DNA of 64,000 nt from CAUZIB01 sp963663925. Lineage in GTDB: Bacteria; Acidobacteriota; Vicinamibacteria; Vicinamibacterales; UBA8438. Numbering within the stretch: the first letter of the stretch is position 1; each line of letters begins with the position of its first letter. Made by a program: the position numbers and the translations under genes. Under the pieces are notes generated by a model, which saw nothing but the letters and a program-made list of their open reading frames with translations, searched no databases and was not told where the DNA came from. The stretch is from contig OZ250139.1 in NCBI GenBank assembly GCA_965237405.1, positions 1,178,001-1,242,000 on the forward strand, given 5' to 3'. Below are positions 51,099 to 59,896 of this stretch, in pieces.

Positions 51099-52394
51099 AT
51101 GCGTTTGCGAATACCCTTAATCGCGTTCCTGAGTGTGTTGCTGGCCGCGATTCATGGATTCGCGGGGAACGACGGGGACGTAACGTTCTATAAGGACGTC
51201 CTGCCGATTGTCCAAGAGAATTGCCAAACCTGCCACCGTCCATCCGGCTACAACATCAGCGGCCTGGTCGCACCAATGTCGTTCATGAGTTACAAGGAGA
51301 CCCGTCCCTGGGCGCGAGCAATTGCACGCAAGGTGGAAACACGCGAGATGCCGCCCTGGTTCGCGTCCGCGCCAACGGGCGTATTCGAGAACGAACGCTT
51401 ACTGACCGCGCATGAGATTCAGATCATTCTGAGCTGGGTTAAAGCAGGTGCGCCAGCGGGCGACAAAGTAGATGCTCCCCCTGCACGGCACTTCGCGGAG
51501 AAATCGAACAATGGATGGTCGCACGGCGTTCCCGACTTCGTGGTCACGATGAAGGAACCTTTCGTCGTTAAGGATGACGACTATGACGTCCAGGCCCAGT
51601 TCAACGTGCCGTTGACCGAAGATGTGCTCCCAGAAAATGTCTGGATACGTGGGTGGGAACTCAAGACTGGCACCGAGGGAAGCGGCGTGCATCATATGTG
51701 CGCGTTCGTACAACCGAAAGATAAAAAGTTCTTCGCGGAAAGATCGGACCAGTCCGCGGTTCCCCTCGGCGGATTGTTGAGTTGTATTGCTGAAGGCGCC
51801 GAGTCAGGCATGCTTCCAGAGGGCTACGCCCTCCGCCTGAAGAAGGGGTCAATCGTTAATTTCAACATGCACTTCAATAAGGAGCCTGGACCGGATACAT
51901 CCTTCACGAGTCAGGCGTCTATCGGGTATTTTGTTGAGACAGGACCGGTCAAACACGAAGTAATCAACGACACGCTGGGCAATATGGGTTTCGAGATACC
52001 GCCGAATCATCCGAACTACCGGATCGGAATGGCTCGGACACTCAAAAAAGACACCCTGGTGTTGGACTACTGGCCGCATGCGCACCTACGTGCGACAGCC
52101 GTGCGTTACACCGGCTTCTACCCCGATGGTCGTGAGGAGCTACTGCTCGACGTTCCAAACTACGATCAGAACTGGCAGTTGACATATAAATACAAGGAAC
52201 CGAAGCTGCTCCCAAAGGGGACTCGTATCGAAGCGAACTTCTGGTACGACAACACCGCCAAACGTGGCGCGCACCGCGGCTTCGACAACGACCTGAGTGT
52301 GGGGTTCGCCTCACGAACGAACGACGAAATGGCGCTCGGATTCATCACCTACGTGGAACTTGAAGACGACGCCACCACGACGAACCAGAATTAG
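51099..52394 (+). CDS. Cytochrome c-copper type II monooxygenase fusion, exported
   Basis: A 431-residue periplasmic protein. The signal peptide ends near AIHGFAGND. A small cytochrome c domain follows with one heme site, CQTCH (42-46), and the acidobacterial signature W-A-R-A-I-A-R-K-V-E-T-R-E-M-P-P-W. The C-terminal part resembles ascorbate-dependent copper monooxygenases (PHM fold): SGVHHMCAFV for the CuH histidines, FNMHFN, and YWPHAHLRAT for the CuM H-x-H. Such fusions may hydroxylate small organics, with the heme feeding electrons. The substrate is unknown. It heads a rightward group of three secreted proteins and one pseudogene. Confidence 0.8.
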   Translation: MRLRIPLIAFLSVLLAAIHGFAGNDGDVTFYKDVLPIVQENCQTCHRPSGYNISGLVAPMSFMSYKETRPWARAIARKVETREMPPWFASAPTGVFENERLLTAHEIQIILSWVKAGAPAGDKVDAPPARHFAEKSNNGWSHGVPDFVVTMKEPFVVKDDDYDVQAQFNVPLTEDVLPENVWIRGWELKTGTEGSGVHHMCAFVQPKDKKFFAERSDQSAVPLGGLLSCIAEGAESGMLPEGYALRLKKGSIVNFNMHFNKEPGPDTSFTSQASIGYFVETGPVKHEVINDTLGNMGFEIPPNHPNYRIGMARTLKKDTLVLDYWPHAHLRATAVRYTGFYPDGREELLLDVPNYDQNWQLTYKYKEPKLLPKGTRIEANFWYDNTAKRGAHRGFDNDLSVGFASRTNDEMALGFITYVELEDDATTTNQN

Positions 52395-52482
52395 GTGGAT
52401 TAGGCGGTCTCCGCAGACCCTCTATGGCAAGGGGAGCGCGCGATCCGTCGACGTGCTTCTTGGTCTAACAACGAGGTCTGTC

Positions 52483-53628
52483 ATGCGTTCCCCAGCCGTT
52501 AACCTTCTTGCCCTGGGTCTCGGCGGATCTCTCGTTGCCTCAATCACCGTCCAATCCCTACAGCCTTCGGACGCGTCCCCAGCGGACCAAGTTCGCTCTC
52601 AGCTAACGCTGGGCACCTTGCCTGTTTCCGTTTCCTACTTCCCGACGTTAGACGCGAGTAAACCGGAACACCGTCAACTTCTGTCTTCTTCGAAGACGTC
52701 GTTAGCTTCACCGGTGCACATTGGAGGACTCGCTGGGTCGACGAGGCTGCGTATCGGCACACTCGACGGGAACATGCCAGAGAGAGACAATGCGAATGCC
52801 AACAGCGGGAAGAACTCCCGAACGTACAATCTGTGGCTCGCAAATACCCAAGAAGGTTGGCAGCTCGAAGTTGGTAACACCGCACGTGCCGCTGCCGTGA
52901 TTCCACTATCGCACGTGCTGGTAGACGAATCGGTTTCCACCCTATCGGCATCATTCATCCCAACCGCCGAAGACGCAGGTCATCTCGCCCTGCGATGGGG
53001 AGTCCACCAGTGGGTCGCAGATTTTCATTTTGCCGAACCGTCAGAATCCCTCAAGACCCAGGCCGGAGAGGCACCACAGAACACAAACAACGTGACACGC
53101 CAGGCGTTCGATGCGGATACCAGTGACAGCTACCGGCAGACCCGTCTTGGTGAGCGGCACGAGACCGCAATTGAGCTGCCTAATGAGACGCGTATCAGCG
53201 TATTGTTTTGGAGGAACATCAGTGCCGAGCACGGTGACTTCAACGGGGTTGCAACCGCAACAGACGGCGATCTTATAGAGCTTACTGAGGCGGGTGTTAT
53301 TCGCCTGAAGAATTCGGTCGCACTACGGTTCGGTCACGTCACGATTCCCACTGGCAACCTGGCTCCGGATTATCCAGGCCTGTACGGCCTCTGGCTCAAG
53401 CGATCAGGTCACAAGTGGCGACTCGTCTTTAACCATGAGGCTGACTCGTGGGGAACGCAGCACGATCCCCAGTTCGACGCGACGGAGATTGAATTGGCAT
53501 ACTCACAAAATGAGTCCTCAACCCGACCACTCGGGGCTGCACTCATTCTCACAGGTATCGATACAGGTAGACTCGTAATTCATTGGGGTCCCCACAAGTG
53601 GTCAGCCGACTTCGCCGTCGTGCCGTGA
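52483..53628 (+). CDS. Exported protein with two DUF2911-like beta domains
   Basis: A 381-residue protein from the ATG at 52483, with a hydrophobic signal (VNLLALGLGGSLVASI). The sequence contains two copies of one domain. Copy 1 (about 40-190) has YNLWLANTQEGWQLEVGN and ends LALRWGVHQWVADFHF. Copy 2 (about 225-380) has YGLWLKRSGHKWRLVFNHEADSWGTQ in part and ends LVIHWGPHKWSADFAV. The pattern of a G-x-Y-x-L-W strand, a W-x-L-x-x-N strand and a final W-G-x-H-x-W-x-A-x-F strand resembles DUF2911, which has no proven function. It is one of the secreted set. Confidence 0.6.
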   Translation: MRSPAVNLLALGLGGSLVASITVQSLQPSDASPADQVRSQLTLGTLPVSVSYFPTLDASKPEHRQLLSSSKTSLASPVHIGGLAGSTRLRIGTLDGNMPERDNANANSGKNSRTYNLWLANTQEGWQLEVGNTARAAAVIPLSHVLVDESVSTLSASFIPTAEDAGHLALRWGVHQWVADFHFAEPSESLKTQAGEAPQNTNNVTRQAFDADTSDSYRQTRLGERHETAIELPNETRISVLFWRNISAEHGDFNGVATATDGDLIELTEAGVIRLKNSVALRFGHVTIPTGNLAPDYPGLYGLWLKRSGHKWRLVFNHEADSWGTQHDPQFDATEIELAYSQNESSTRPLGAALILTGIDTGRLVIHWGPHKWSADFAVVP

Positions 53629-53704
53629 GCCAACCTGAGCACCTGTGATTCTCCCAAAACGTTTCGCACACGACCGCATTCGCATAGCTAGAAGGAGAGA
53701 ACCG

Positions 53705-54709
53705 ATGACGCGTTGCTTGATTGTGTCCCGTATCGTAATTTGGGTTGCTGGGGTTCTCCTGCTCTCGACGACGCTCGCCGCCCAATCCACCGAGTGGGAA
53801 GTCCCACGGATGGCCGACGGCCGACCGGACCTCCAGGGAATTTGGACCAACGCCACACTGACACCAGTTGAACGACCCGATTCGTCACCGGATTCAGCTG
53901 TACTGACAGCAGAAGAAGCAGCTCGCCGTAAACAAGACGCAATTGACCGCGACATACGACTCTGGAATGCGGCTCCCAAAAAGGCTGAGGCCGGTAAGAA
54001 CGTGGGCGCATACAACAATTTTTGGATGGACCGGGGAACGACGGTTGTCGGTACTCGGCGAACCTCCCTCGTTGTCCACCCTCCGAATGGAAAGATTCCA
54101 TGGAGCCCAGCTGGACGAGAGCGGTACGAAATCGACTTAACCAAGTACGGCGTCGGCCCCTTTGACTCCTGGGACGATACCGATAACGGTGAACGGTGTC
54201 TAACTGATGGGCTCCCATTCGTGCCGCTCCAGGGCTACAACATGAACTACCACATCCTGCAGTCTCCAGGATGGGTGGCGATCCTTACCGAGATGTTCCA
54301 CGAGTATCGCCTGATTCCAACGGATGCCCGCACCCATGTGTCCAGCCTTATCGGACAGTGGATGGGCGATGCCCGAGGTCGCTGGGAAGGTGACATGCTC
54401 GTCGTCGAAACAACGAACTTTGCTGATAAGACTCATTACTTATGGCGGGCAACTTGGCGGGGGGCTAGACCCGGCCTCCACCTCGTCGAACGGTTCACTC
54501 GCGTGGACGAGGAAACGATCGAGTACGAGTTCACGATGACCGACCCCGATATGTTCACTCAATCGTGGACCGCGGTGGTACCAATGACAACGAACCACGC
54601 CTCCCGCGGCGTGACGACGGGGCCGATGTACGAGTACGCGTGCCACGAAGGCAATTACGGCCTACTGAATATTCTCCGTGGTGCGCGCATGCAGAAGAAC
54701 CCGAACTAG
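53705..54709 (+). CDS. Secreted protein of unnamed family (paralogue B of three)
   Basis: A 334-residue protein from the ATG at 53705, with AAGGAGAG eight bases upstream. The signal peptide ends TTLAAQS. It has the same family marks as the gene at 44538: GRPDLQGIWTNATLTPVERP, KNVGAYNNFWMDRGTTVVGT, WMGDARGRWEGDMLVVETTN, LVERFTRVDEETIEYEFTM and YEYACHEGNYGL. The KNVGAYNNFW block is nearly identical between A and B even at the DNA level, which suggests recent duplication or gene conversion. Function is unknown. It directly precedes the pseudogene copy. Confidence 0.72.
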   Translation: MTRCLIVSRIVIWVAGVLLLSTTLAAQSTEWEVPRMADGRPDLQGIWTNATLTPVERPDSSPDSAVLTAEEAARRKQDAIDRDIRLWNAAPKKAEAGKNVGAYNNFWMDRGTTVVGTRRTSLVVHPPNGKIPWSPAGRERYEIDLTKYGVGPFDSWDDTDNGERCLTDGLPFVPLQGYNMNYHILQSPGWVAILTEMFHEYRLIPTDARTHVSSLIGQWMGDARGRWEGDMLVVETTNFADKTHYLWRATWRGARPGLHLVERFTRVDEETIEYEFTMTDPDMFTQSWTAVVPMTTNHASRGVTTGPMYEYACHEGNYGLLNILRGARMQKNPN

Positions 54710-54714
54710 CAGTT

Positions 54715-55797
54715 CTGGATGGTGCACTGCGTCAACAAACAGCTCTTGTCACCGTTGTGCTGGGCATCGCGCTGATCCTGGCTTGGCCGGTTCAAATTCT
54801 TGGGCAACCAGCGGATCCGGTCGAACCTCGAACACCATGGGGCGATCCCGATTTGTAGGGTATCTGAACGAGCTCGACCTACACGCCGCTGGAACGTCCT
54901 GACAGCCTTGCCGATCGCGAGTTCTTAACGGAAAACGAGTTGGCCGAGCTGAATGTGCTTCTAACAACTGACGGTGTCGACCCGTTGCGTGCGCGTCGGA
55001 TCCTGTCGGCCGATAGTGAGACCGAGCGGCGAAAGGTGACATTACAGACCCGGGAGAACATCCACTACGACAACGCGCTCTGGTTGACTGAGCAGCGACC
55101 GAGACGGCTCACTACCAAGCGCACGTCGCTGATCGTTGATCCACCAACTGGTAGAATTCCCTTACTCAGCCCAGAGGCGAAGCAGCGCGAGGCTATGCGT
55201 CGGGACGCAAGCCGTTGGCTCGTCTACAACATCTCTCTACAATCCTTTGACAGCTACGCGACCCGAACGCTTCAGGAACGCTGTCTGGTCTGGCGGCACG
55301 AGGGCCCTCCTATGCTCCCGGCGTCGTACAACGATCTCTTGGATATTTTTCAGACCGAACACTACATCGTGCTTGCACAGGAAATGCGGAACAACGCGCC
55401 AAGGATCATCCCGTTCGATGATCGCCCGAACCTCCCGGCCGCGTTGCGCCAGTGGTCTGGCGACTCGCGCGGGCGTTGGGACGGCAACACGCTCATCGTC
55501 GAAACAATAAATTTCAACGACAAGATTCACTTCAATGGATCAACCGAGGCGCGGCATGTGATTGAACGAGCCACTCGCGTCGACAACGAGACAATCCGTT
55601 ACGAATTTACTGTTGATGATCACGCGGTCTGGGACCGCCCGTAGAGCTCTTAATGCCCGCTAATGAAGTGCAACGAGCCACTCTACGAATACGCGTGTCA
55701 CGAAGGCAACTACGATATCCGTCACATTTTTGAAGTGGCGCGGACTCTCGATCGCCAAGTAACCGAACAGGGGATCGCAAGAGAAGCCGCGCGCTAA
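54715..55797 (+). pseudogene. Paralogue C of the secreted family, with four in-frame stop codons
   Basis: The frame starts within a signal-peptide-like stretch (LVTVVLGIALILAWPVQ) without a clear ATG. It reads through to TAA 55795-55797 with no frameshift. In-frame stops are TAG 54856-54858, TGA 54865-54867, TAG 55642-55644 and TAA 55651-55653. By alignment with its paralogues the first two replace Gln and Trp of D-L-Q-G-I-W, and the third replaces a Trp; each is one transition. The body is otherwise well kept: WSGDSRGRWDGNTLIVETIN, RVDNETIRYEFTV and YEYACHEGNYDI. The long intact core 54868-55641 argues for recent death. Confidence 0.8.
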
Positions 55798-56585
55798 CGG
55801 GAAACCGTCGGATACCACTCGGCATCCCGAAACTCGACCGATTCGCCCGACAAGGCTTCGCGAAACATCTGAAGCGTAGCGGCGGTGTCTTGTGTGCTCC
55901 GCGGCCGTGACGGCTGCGGGTTCGCCAGCCACCTGGCGTAGCTCTGGTCGTAGTGATGCAGGTAAACGACCTTTGGCTTGAAGGTCTTAACGCACTCGGC
56001 CGCCTGAATTGGTCGCATACGGTCAAGCGGAAGATTCATCGGTAGAAACGCCAGGTCGATGTTGCGGAGTGCTTGAAGTTCGGGAACGCACTCCCCCACC
56101 CCTGCAAATAGGATCCGACGACCACCGAGCGTGATGACGTACCCGTTCGCCTCGCCCTTGGGATGCCACGGTTGTCCAGGAGTCATGTCGTAGGCCGGAA
56201 CGGCTTCGACGAGCATACCAGCAAAAATGCCTGTCTGGCCGTTTGCAAGCACGCTACCGTCAGAGAACTTCGCGTGAGCTGCCTCCGTCAACACAACAGG
56301 TGCACCCGGTTTGCGGAGCTTGGCGATCGCCGCTGGGTCCAAGTGATGACCGGGATCATCGGTCACGAGAATCAGATCAGCGGGTTTGGCTTGAGACAGA
56401 TCACCGACACTCCATGGATCGACCTGGATAACCTTTCCGGCGTGCTCAACCTGAACGCTGGAATGAATGATCGGGCTAATAATGATATTCCCGCCATCGG
56501 CCTCAATCCGATCGGATGATTGCGCCGACAGCGACACGAACGCTATTTGGAGAGCCGTGGTCACAGCGAGTATCGACCGGCGCAT
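55794..56585 (-). CDS. Exported metallo-beta-lactamase-fold protein (UlaG-like)
   Basis: A 263-residue protein from the ATG at 56585, with a signal peptide ending SLSAQSSD. The fold signature is HSSVQVEHAGKVIQVDPWS followed by ADLILVTDDPGHHLDPAAI, then GYVITLGGRRILFAGVGE and VVYLHHYDQSYA. In UlaG-like enzymes the position of D-D-P-G-H-H-L-D usually reads H-x-H-x-D-H, so the metal site is altered and catalytic ability is uncertain. Substrate unknown. It converges on the pseudogene at 55797. Confidence 0.75.
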   Translation of the reverse strand: MRRSILAVTTALQIAFVSLSAQSSDRIEADGGNIIISPIIHSSVQVEHAGKVIQVDPWSVGDLSQAKPADLILVTDDPGHHLDPAAIAKLRKPGAPVVLTEAAHAKFSDGSVLANGQTGIFAGMLVEAVPAYDMTPGQPWHPKGEANGYVITLGGRRILFAGVGECVPELQALRNIDLAFLPMNLPLDRMRPIQAAECVKTFKPKVVYLHHYDQSYARWLANPQPSRPRSTQDTAATLQMFREALSGESVEFRDAEWYPTVSR

Positions 56586-56674
56586 CTCACACTCCGAGGA
56601 AATGGGCAAACCGAAGTCCTCACTTACTGTGAGGGCTTCGACTCATTCTCTTAGCTGGAACGACTATAGAGGCC

Positions 56675-57925
56675 TCAGGTAGATAGCTGCCTCTTGACAA
56701 CCGCCTCGTCGAGCTCGACACCCAAACCGGGCGTGGTCGGCGGATCGATAAACCCGTTCGCAAAAATGATCGGCTCCACAAAGATGTCACGGTGCAGATC
56801 ATTCGAGTTGTACTCTTGAATTAGGAAGTTGGGAGAACAGGTATCAAGCTGAATGGCCGCCGCGGCCGCGATCGGACCACAGTACATATGTGGTGCGATC
56901 ATCGCGTAATGGGATTCAGCCATGCTGGCGATCTTCTTGGACTCCAAGATCCCACCACACTGACCGACATCGAGCTGAATGATGTTAGCGGCTCGCTTTT
57001 CGAGTAGCTCCCTAAACTCGAACTTCGTCACCAAGCGCTCCCCGCTCGCAATCGGAATGCTCGTGTGTGCTGCCACCTGGGCCATGGCATCAACGTTCTC
57101 CGGAGACACCGGCTCTTCAAAGAAGAAGGGATTGAATTCTTCAAGAATACTCGCGACCCGAATCGCACCAGAGGTGCTGAACTGACCATGAGTCCCGATC
57201 CCGATCTCAAGTTCATCCCCGACCGCGTCACGCATCGCACGAAAGATCTTGGCGACGTGCTTGATGAAACTGAGCGAGTAATCCCGGGGACCACCTGTGA
57301 TCGGCTGGAACGGATCCAATTTACAGCACGTGATCCCACGCTCAACTAGTTCTGCAGCGCGTTCGCCAGCGATCTCCGGATTTTCCCAGACACCGGCGAT
57401 TTCCAGGTAGGCATAGCCCCGAAGCCGCTCGTGAAACCTGCCACCGAGTAAGTTGTAAATCGGCTGATTCGTCGCTTTACCAATGAGGTCCCAACAAGCC
57501 ATTTCAATCGCGGATATAGCCGGTGTTCTTTCGAGAGATGGATGTCGATAGTCGTGGGGAGTGGTGAAGAGACTCTGCCAAATCCGCTCGATATTAAACG
57601 GGCTCTGGCCAACGATGTGCCGCTCGCACATGTCGCTCAACAGGGCGATCTGCGATTTCAGATTGGTTGACCCACCCGTCGTTCGCTCGCCCAATCCAAC
57701 GATGCCTTGGTCGGTAAAGAGCTGGAGAAACAGCCACTTGCGATGCCCAATCGGAGGGTCGATGTTGTCGAGGAGAATCGTCTTGTACCCGGTAATCTTG
57801 AGACCCGGCGCGTTCGCAGCTTGGGCTGCACCAACTGCCACCTGAGGCGTGGCCGCCATGCCGGCACCGATGCCGGCCGCTACCATACTTGAGTCGTGAA
57901 GAAAACTACGCCTGTTCATGCCCAT
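56675..57925 (-). CDS. Tat-exported mandelate racemase/muconate lactonising-type enzyme (enolase superfamily)
   Basis: A 416-residue protein with a twin-arginine signal, NRRSFLHDSSMVAAGIGAG. The N-terminal capping domain and TIM barrel are complete: AIEMACWDLIGKATNQPIYNLLGG, CCKLDPF for the second-strand Lys, GTHGQFSTSGAIRVASILEEF, FFEEPVSPENVD, IASGERLVTKFEF, QLDVGQCGGI and MIAPHMYCGP. Metal ligand Glu residues are present; the third-strand position usually Asp in the D-x-H-G dehydratases reads G-T-H-G. Likely a sugar-acid dehydratase or racemase acting outside the cytoplasm. ATG 57925 has AAGGAGA upstream. Confidence 0.85.
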   Translation of the reverse strand: MGMNRRSFLHDSSMVAAGIGAGMAATPQVAVGAAQAANAPGLKITGYKTILLDNIDPPIGHRKWLFLQLFTDQGIVGLGERTTGGSTNLKSQIALLSDMCERHIVGQSPFNIERIWQSLFTTPHDYRHPSLERTPAISAIEMACWDLIGKATNQPIYNLLGGRFHERLRGYAYLEIAGVWENPEIAGERAAELVERGITCCKLDPFQPITGGPRDYSLSFIKHVAKIFRAMRDAVGDELEIGIGTHGQFSTSGAIRVASILEEFNPFFFEEPVSPENVDAMAQVAAHTSIPIASGERLVTKFEFRELLEKRAANIIQLDVGQCGGILESKKIASMAESHYAMIAPHMYCGPIAAAAAIQLDTCSPNFLIQEYNSNDLHRDIFVEPIIFANGFIDPPTTPGLGVELDEAVVKRQLST

Positions 57926-57981
57926 GCTGGTTCTCCTTATTGTGCGAGGCCTTTCGACATCGTCAAGTTCACGTTAGACCG

Positions 57982-58009
57982 ATTATCGTCGCCTCAGAGA
58001 TCGTGTCAA
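57982..58009 (-). promoter_or_regulatory. Promoter of the Tat enolase gene
   Basis: On the minus strand TTGACA (58004-58009), a 16-base spacer and GATAAT (57982-57987) lie about 57 bases before the ATG at 57925. This is the best consensus -35/-10 pair in the window. Confidence 0.6.
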
Positions 58010-58025
58010 GCGCGCTACATCCAGT

Positions 58026-59117
58026 CTAATAAGCCTTGCTGAACCCATTCCGACCGTTCGTGACGGTGAAGCTCCCGTCCCGGCGGGCATCCACCCTGAG
58101 CCAGTGCGCCGGGCCATTATGCGCTGGTGGCTGACCGGCATTGGAGCCACGTTGAAGGGGTAAGAGCGGAACTTCTCCAGGCTGCTCGTCAACGTGGTTC
58201 GCAACGAACAATCCGGGCACCGTATACTCCTGCCCGCTCAGCAACGAGAAGTGGAGCTGCCAGAGGTCTTCGAGGCCTGGTGCTGAGTACAAGGTCGTCA
58301 TAGGCCGGGGATTTCCCCCTTTTCGCGTGCCGTTGTTCATGATGGCCACCCGCGGCTCGATCGCATGGACGAGTGGGGCTGAGTTCGACGTGCCCAGCCC
58401 GTGGTGGGACACGATGTAGAGATCTACGGTGCCGATCGGATTCTCTGGGCACATCAAGTCGAATTCCTTATTTATGGTTAAATCCCCGAGGTGCAACCCT
58501 CGAAATCGCCCCAGCGTGAAGTGGACGCCGACCGACTGTGCGTTTTCCCCAGTATCCTCCGCCTGACGCTCGAAATTCGCACAATGGGGATTGGACATAC
58601 CAGCGCCCGATAGCGGTCGCTCGAGACGCTCGCCCCCAGAAGCCATGACCGTGAATGTTACGCCTCCGAGAGAAATGGCGTCGGCGGGCTTCGCCACCGT
58701 TCGGCGGGCTGCCGTGTACAGGTCACGATAGCCCCCTTCGACAAAGGCTACGGTCTGAGGATTGTCCTCAACGCTTGGACCATGATCGATGAAGTGACGT
58801 ATCGGAATCCGTTTGGCCAGTTCGACCATCCCACCGAAATGGTCACTATGCCAGTGGGTCGTGATTAAGTGATCGATCTGTCGTAGCCCAGCATCCGTCG
58901 CCGCCTCCATGATGCGTCCAACATCCCGATCTGCGTTCGCACCGCCGTTGCCGCTGTCGATTAACAGCGACTCGTTTGACGGTGAGACAAAAAGTGTCGC
59001 GTTGCCGCCTTCGACGTCAACCAGATAGATGCGCAGCGTGTCTTCGACCTCGGATTGCGCTGACGGCGCGCTGGCCGCGATTGCCAGAAACAGCAGGAGC
59101 CTGACCAGTATTCTCAT
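58026..59117 (-). CDS. Exported metallo-beta-lactamase-fold hydrolase (ComEC/Rec2-like domain)
   Basis: A 363-residue protein from the ATG at 59117, with signal peptide RILVRLLLFLAIAASAPSAQ. The opening LRIYLVDVEGGNATLFVSP, then LLIDSGNGG and LITTHWHSDHFGGMVEL, gives the intact H-x-H-x-D-H zinc motif. Later ligands lie in LHLGDLT and IVSHHGLGTSN. This is the layout of the ComEC C-terminal hydrolase domain but without the membrane channel, so it is a free-standing periplasmic hydrolase of unknown substrate. It lies 27 bases downstream of the DUF1080 gene and is probably co-transcribed. Confidence 0.82.
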   Translation of the reverse strand: MRILVRLLLFLAIAASAPSAQSEVEDTLRIYLVDVEGGNATLFVSPSNESLLIDSGNGGANADRDVGRIMEAATDAGLRQIDHLITTHWHSDHFGGMVELAKRIPIRHFIDHGPSVEDNPQTVAFVEGGYRDLYTAARRTVAKPADAISLGGVTFTVMASGGERLERPLSGAGMSNPHCANFERQAEDTGENAQSVGVHFTLGRFRGLHLGDLTINKEFDLMCPENPIGTVDLYIVSHHGLGTSNSAPLVHAIEPRVAIMNNGTRKGGNPRPMTTLYSAPGLEDLWQLHFSLLSGQEYTVPGLFVANHVDEQPGEVPLLPLQRGSNAGQPPAHNGPAHWLRVDARRDGSFTVTNGRNGFSKAY

Positions 59118-59144
59118 TACGCCCTCCACGTGTCTTCGTGACAA

Positions 59145-59777
59145 CTACTGAGTTCTGATACGAACATCCCGAAACTTCACGGTGCCAGGTTCTTCACCCT
59201 TCTGCAATGCGATCGGACCTACCGCGTACTGCCCGTCTTCCGTGTCGACCATGCGAGTACCGTTGAGCACAACCGTCAGGCGTTGGGCCTGCGCGGTGAT
59301 CTCGAACGTATTCCAGCGGCCCCCTGCGTTGATCGTGCTCATAGGGGAAGCGACATTGACGATCCCACCGGTTCGATAGGTCTGATCAGCGCGCGTGTCG
59401 AAAATATTCACCTCATACGAGGTCGCATCACGAACGCCTGGCGGTCCGATACACTCCTGCCACTGCCGCCGCCATTCCCCACAGCGAATAAAGACACCAC
59501 TATTCGAGAACTCATCCACCCAGAACTCAACCAGTAGCTCGAAGTCGCCATAAGAGTCACTGGTTACAAGAAAACCGCTTCCGCTATCGGCTTGGACCGT
59601 ACCGTTCGTAAGAACCCAATTGGCGTCACCGATGACGTCCCAGCCGTCAAGGCTCGAGCCATCGAACAGGGTGGTCCATCCAGCGGCGTCGTTCTGAACC
59701 GCCGCGTTAGAGACAGGCTGAGGACCGACAACGACGGCTCCAATCAACCCACACCCAATGATGCCTGAATGCGTCAT
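59145..59777 (-). CDS. DUF1080 (3-keto-disaccharide hydrolase-like) exported protein
   Basis: A 210-residue concanavalin-like jelly-roll domain with a signal peptide (GIIGCGLIGAVVVG). Family marks are GWTTLFDGSSLDGWDVIG, GFLVTSDSYGDFELLVEFW, NSGVFIRCG, the central SYEVNIFDT, and the final GPIALQKGEEPGTVKFRDVRIR. DUF1080 proteins (PF06439) include hydrolases of 3-keto-glycosides and are common in Bacteroidota, Planctomycetota and Acidobacteriota. The His usually found in the final H strand reads Q-K-G here. It is divergent from the PQQ dehydrogenase, which suggests a shared sugar-oxidation theme. Confidence 0.85.
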   Translation of the reverse strand: MTHSGIIGCGLIGAVVVGPQPVSNAAVQNDAAGWTTLFDGSSLDGWDVIGDANWVLTNGTVQADSGSGFLVTSDSYGDFELLVEFWVDEFSNSGVFIRCGEWRRQWQECIGPPGVRDATSYEVNIFDTRADQTYRTGGIVNVASPMSTINAGGRWNTFEITAQAQRLTVVLNGTRMVDTEDGQYAVGPIALQKGEEPGTVKFRDVRIRTQ

Positions 59778-59896
59778 ATGACCCCCACAAACTTGACGAA
59801 CCTAGCATGAGGAAAGCGTTAAGATGGGGCGAGTATAGCGTGCTCCGGCAGCGCCCGCTTGCACGTCCCCCCACCCGGTGTCATCATGAGCGTCCC

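Noticed and set aside
53705..55797. Stop-codon recoding to explain the in-frame stops of paralogue C
   Set aside because: The stops are TAG, TGA and TAA, and all three also end normal genes here. Recoding of all three is not credible; decay is simpler.
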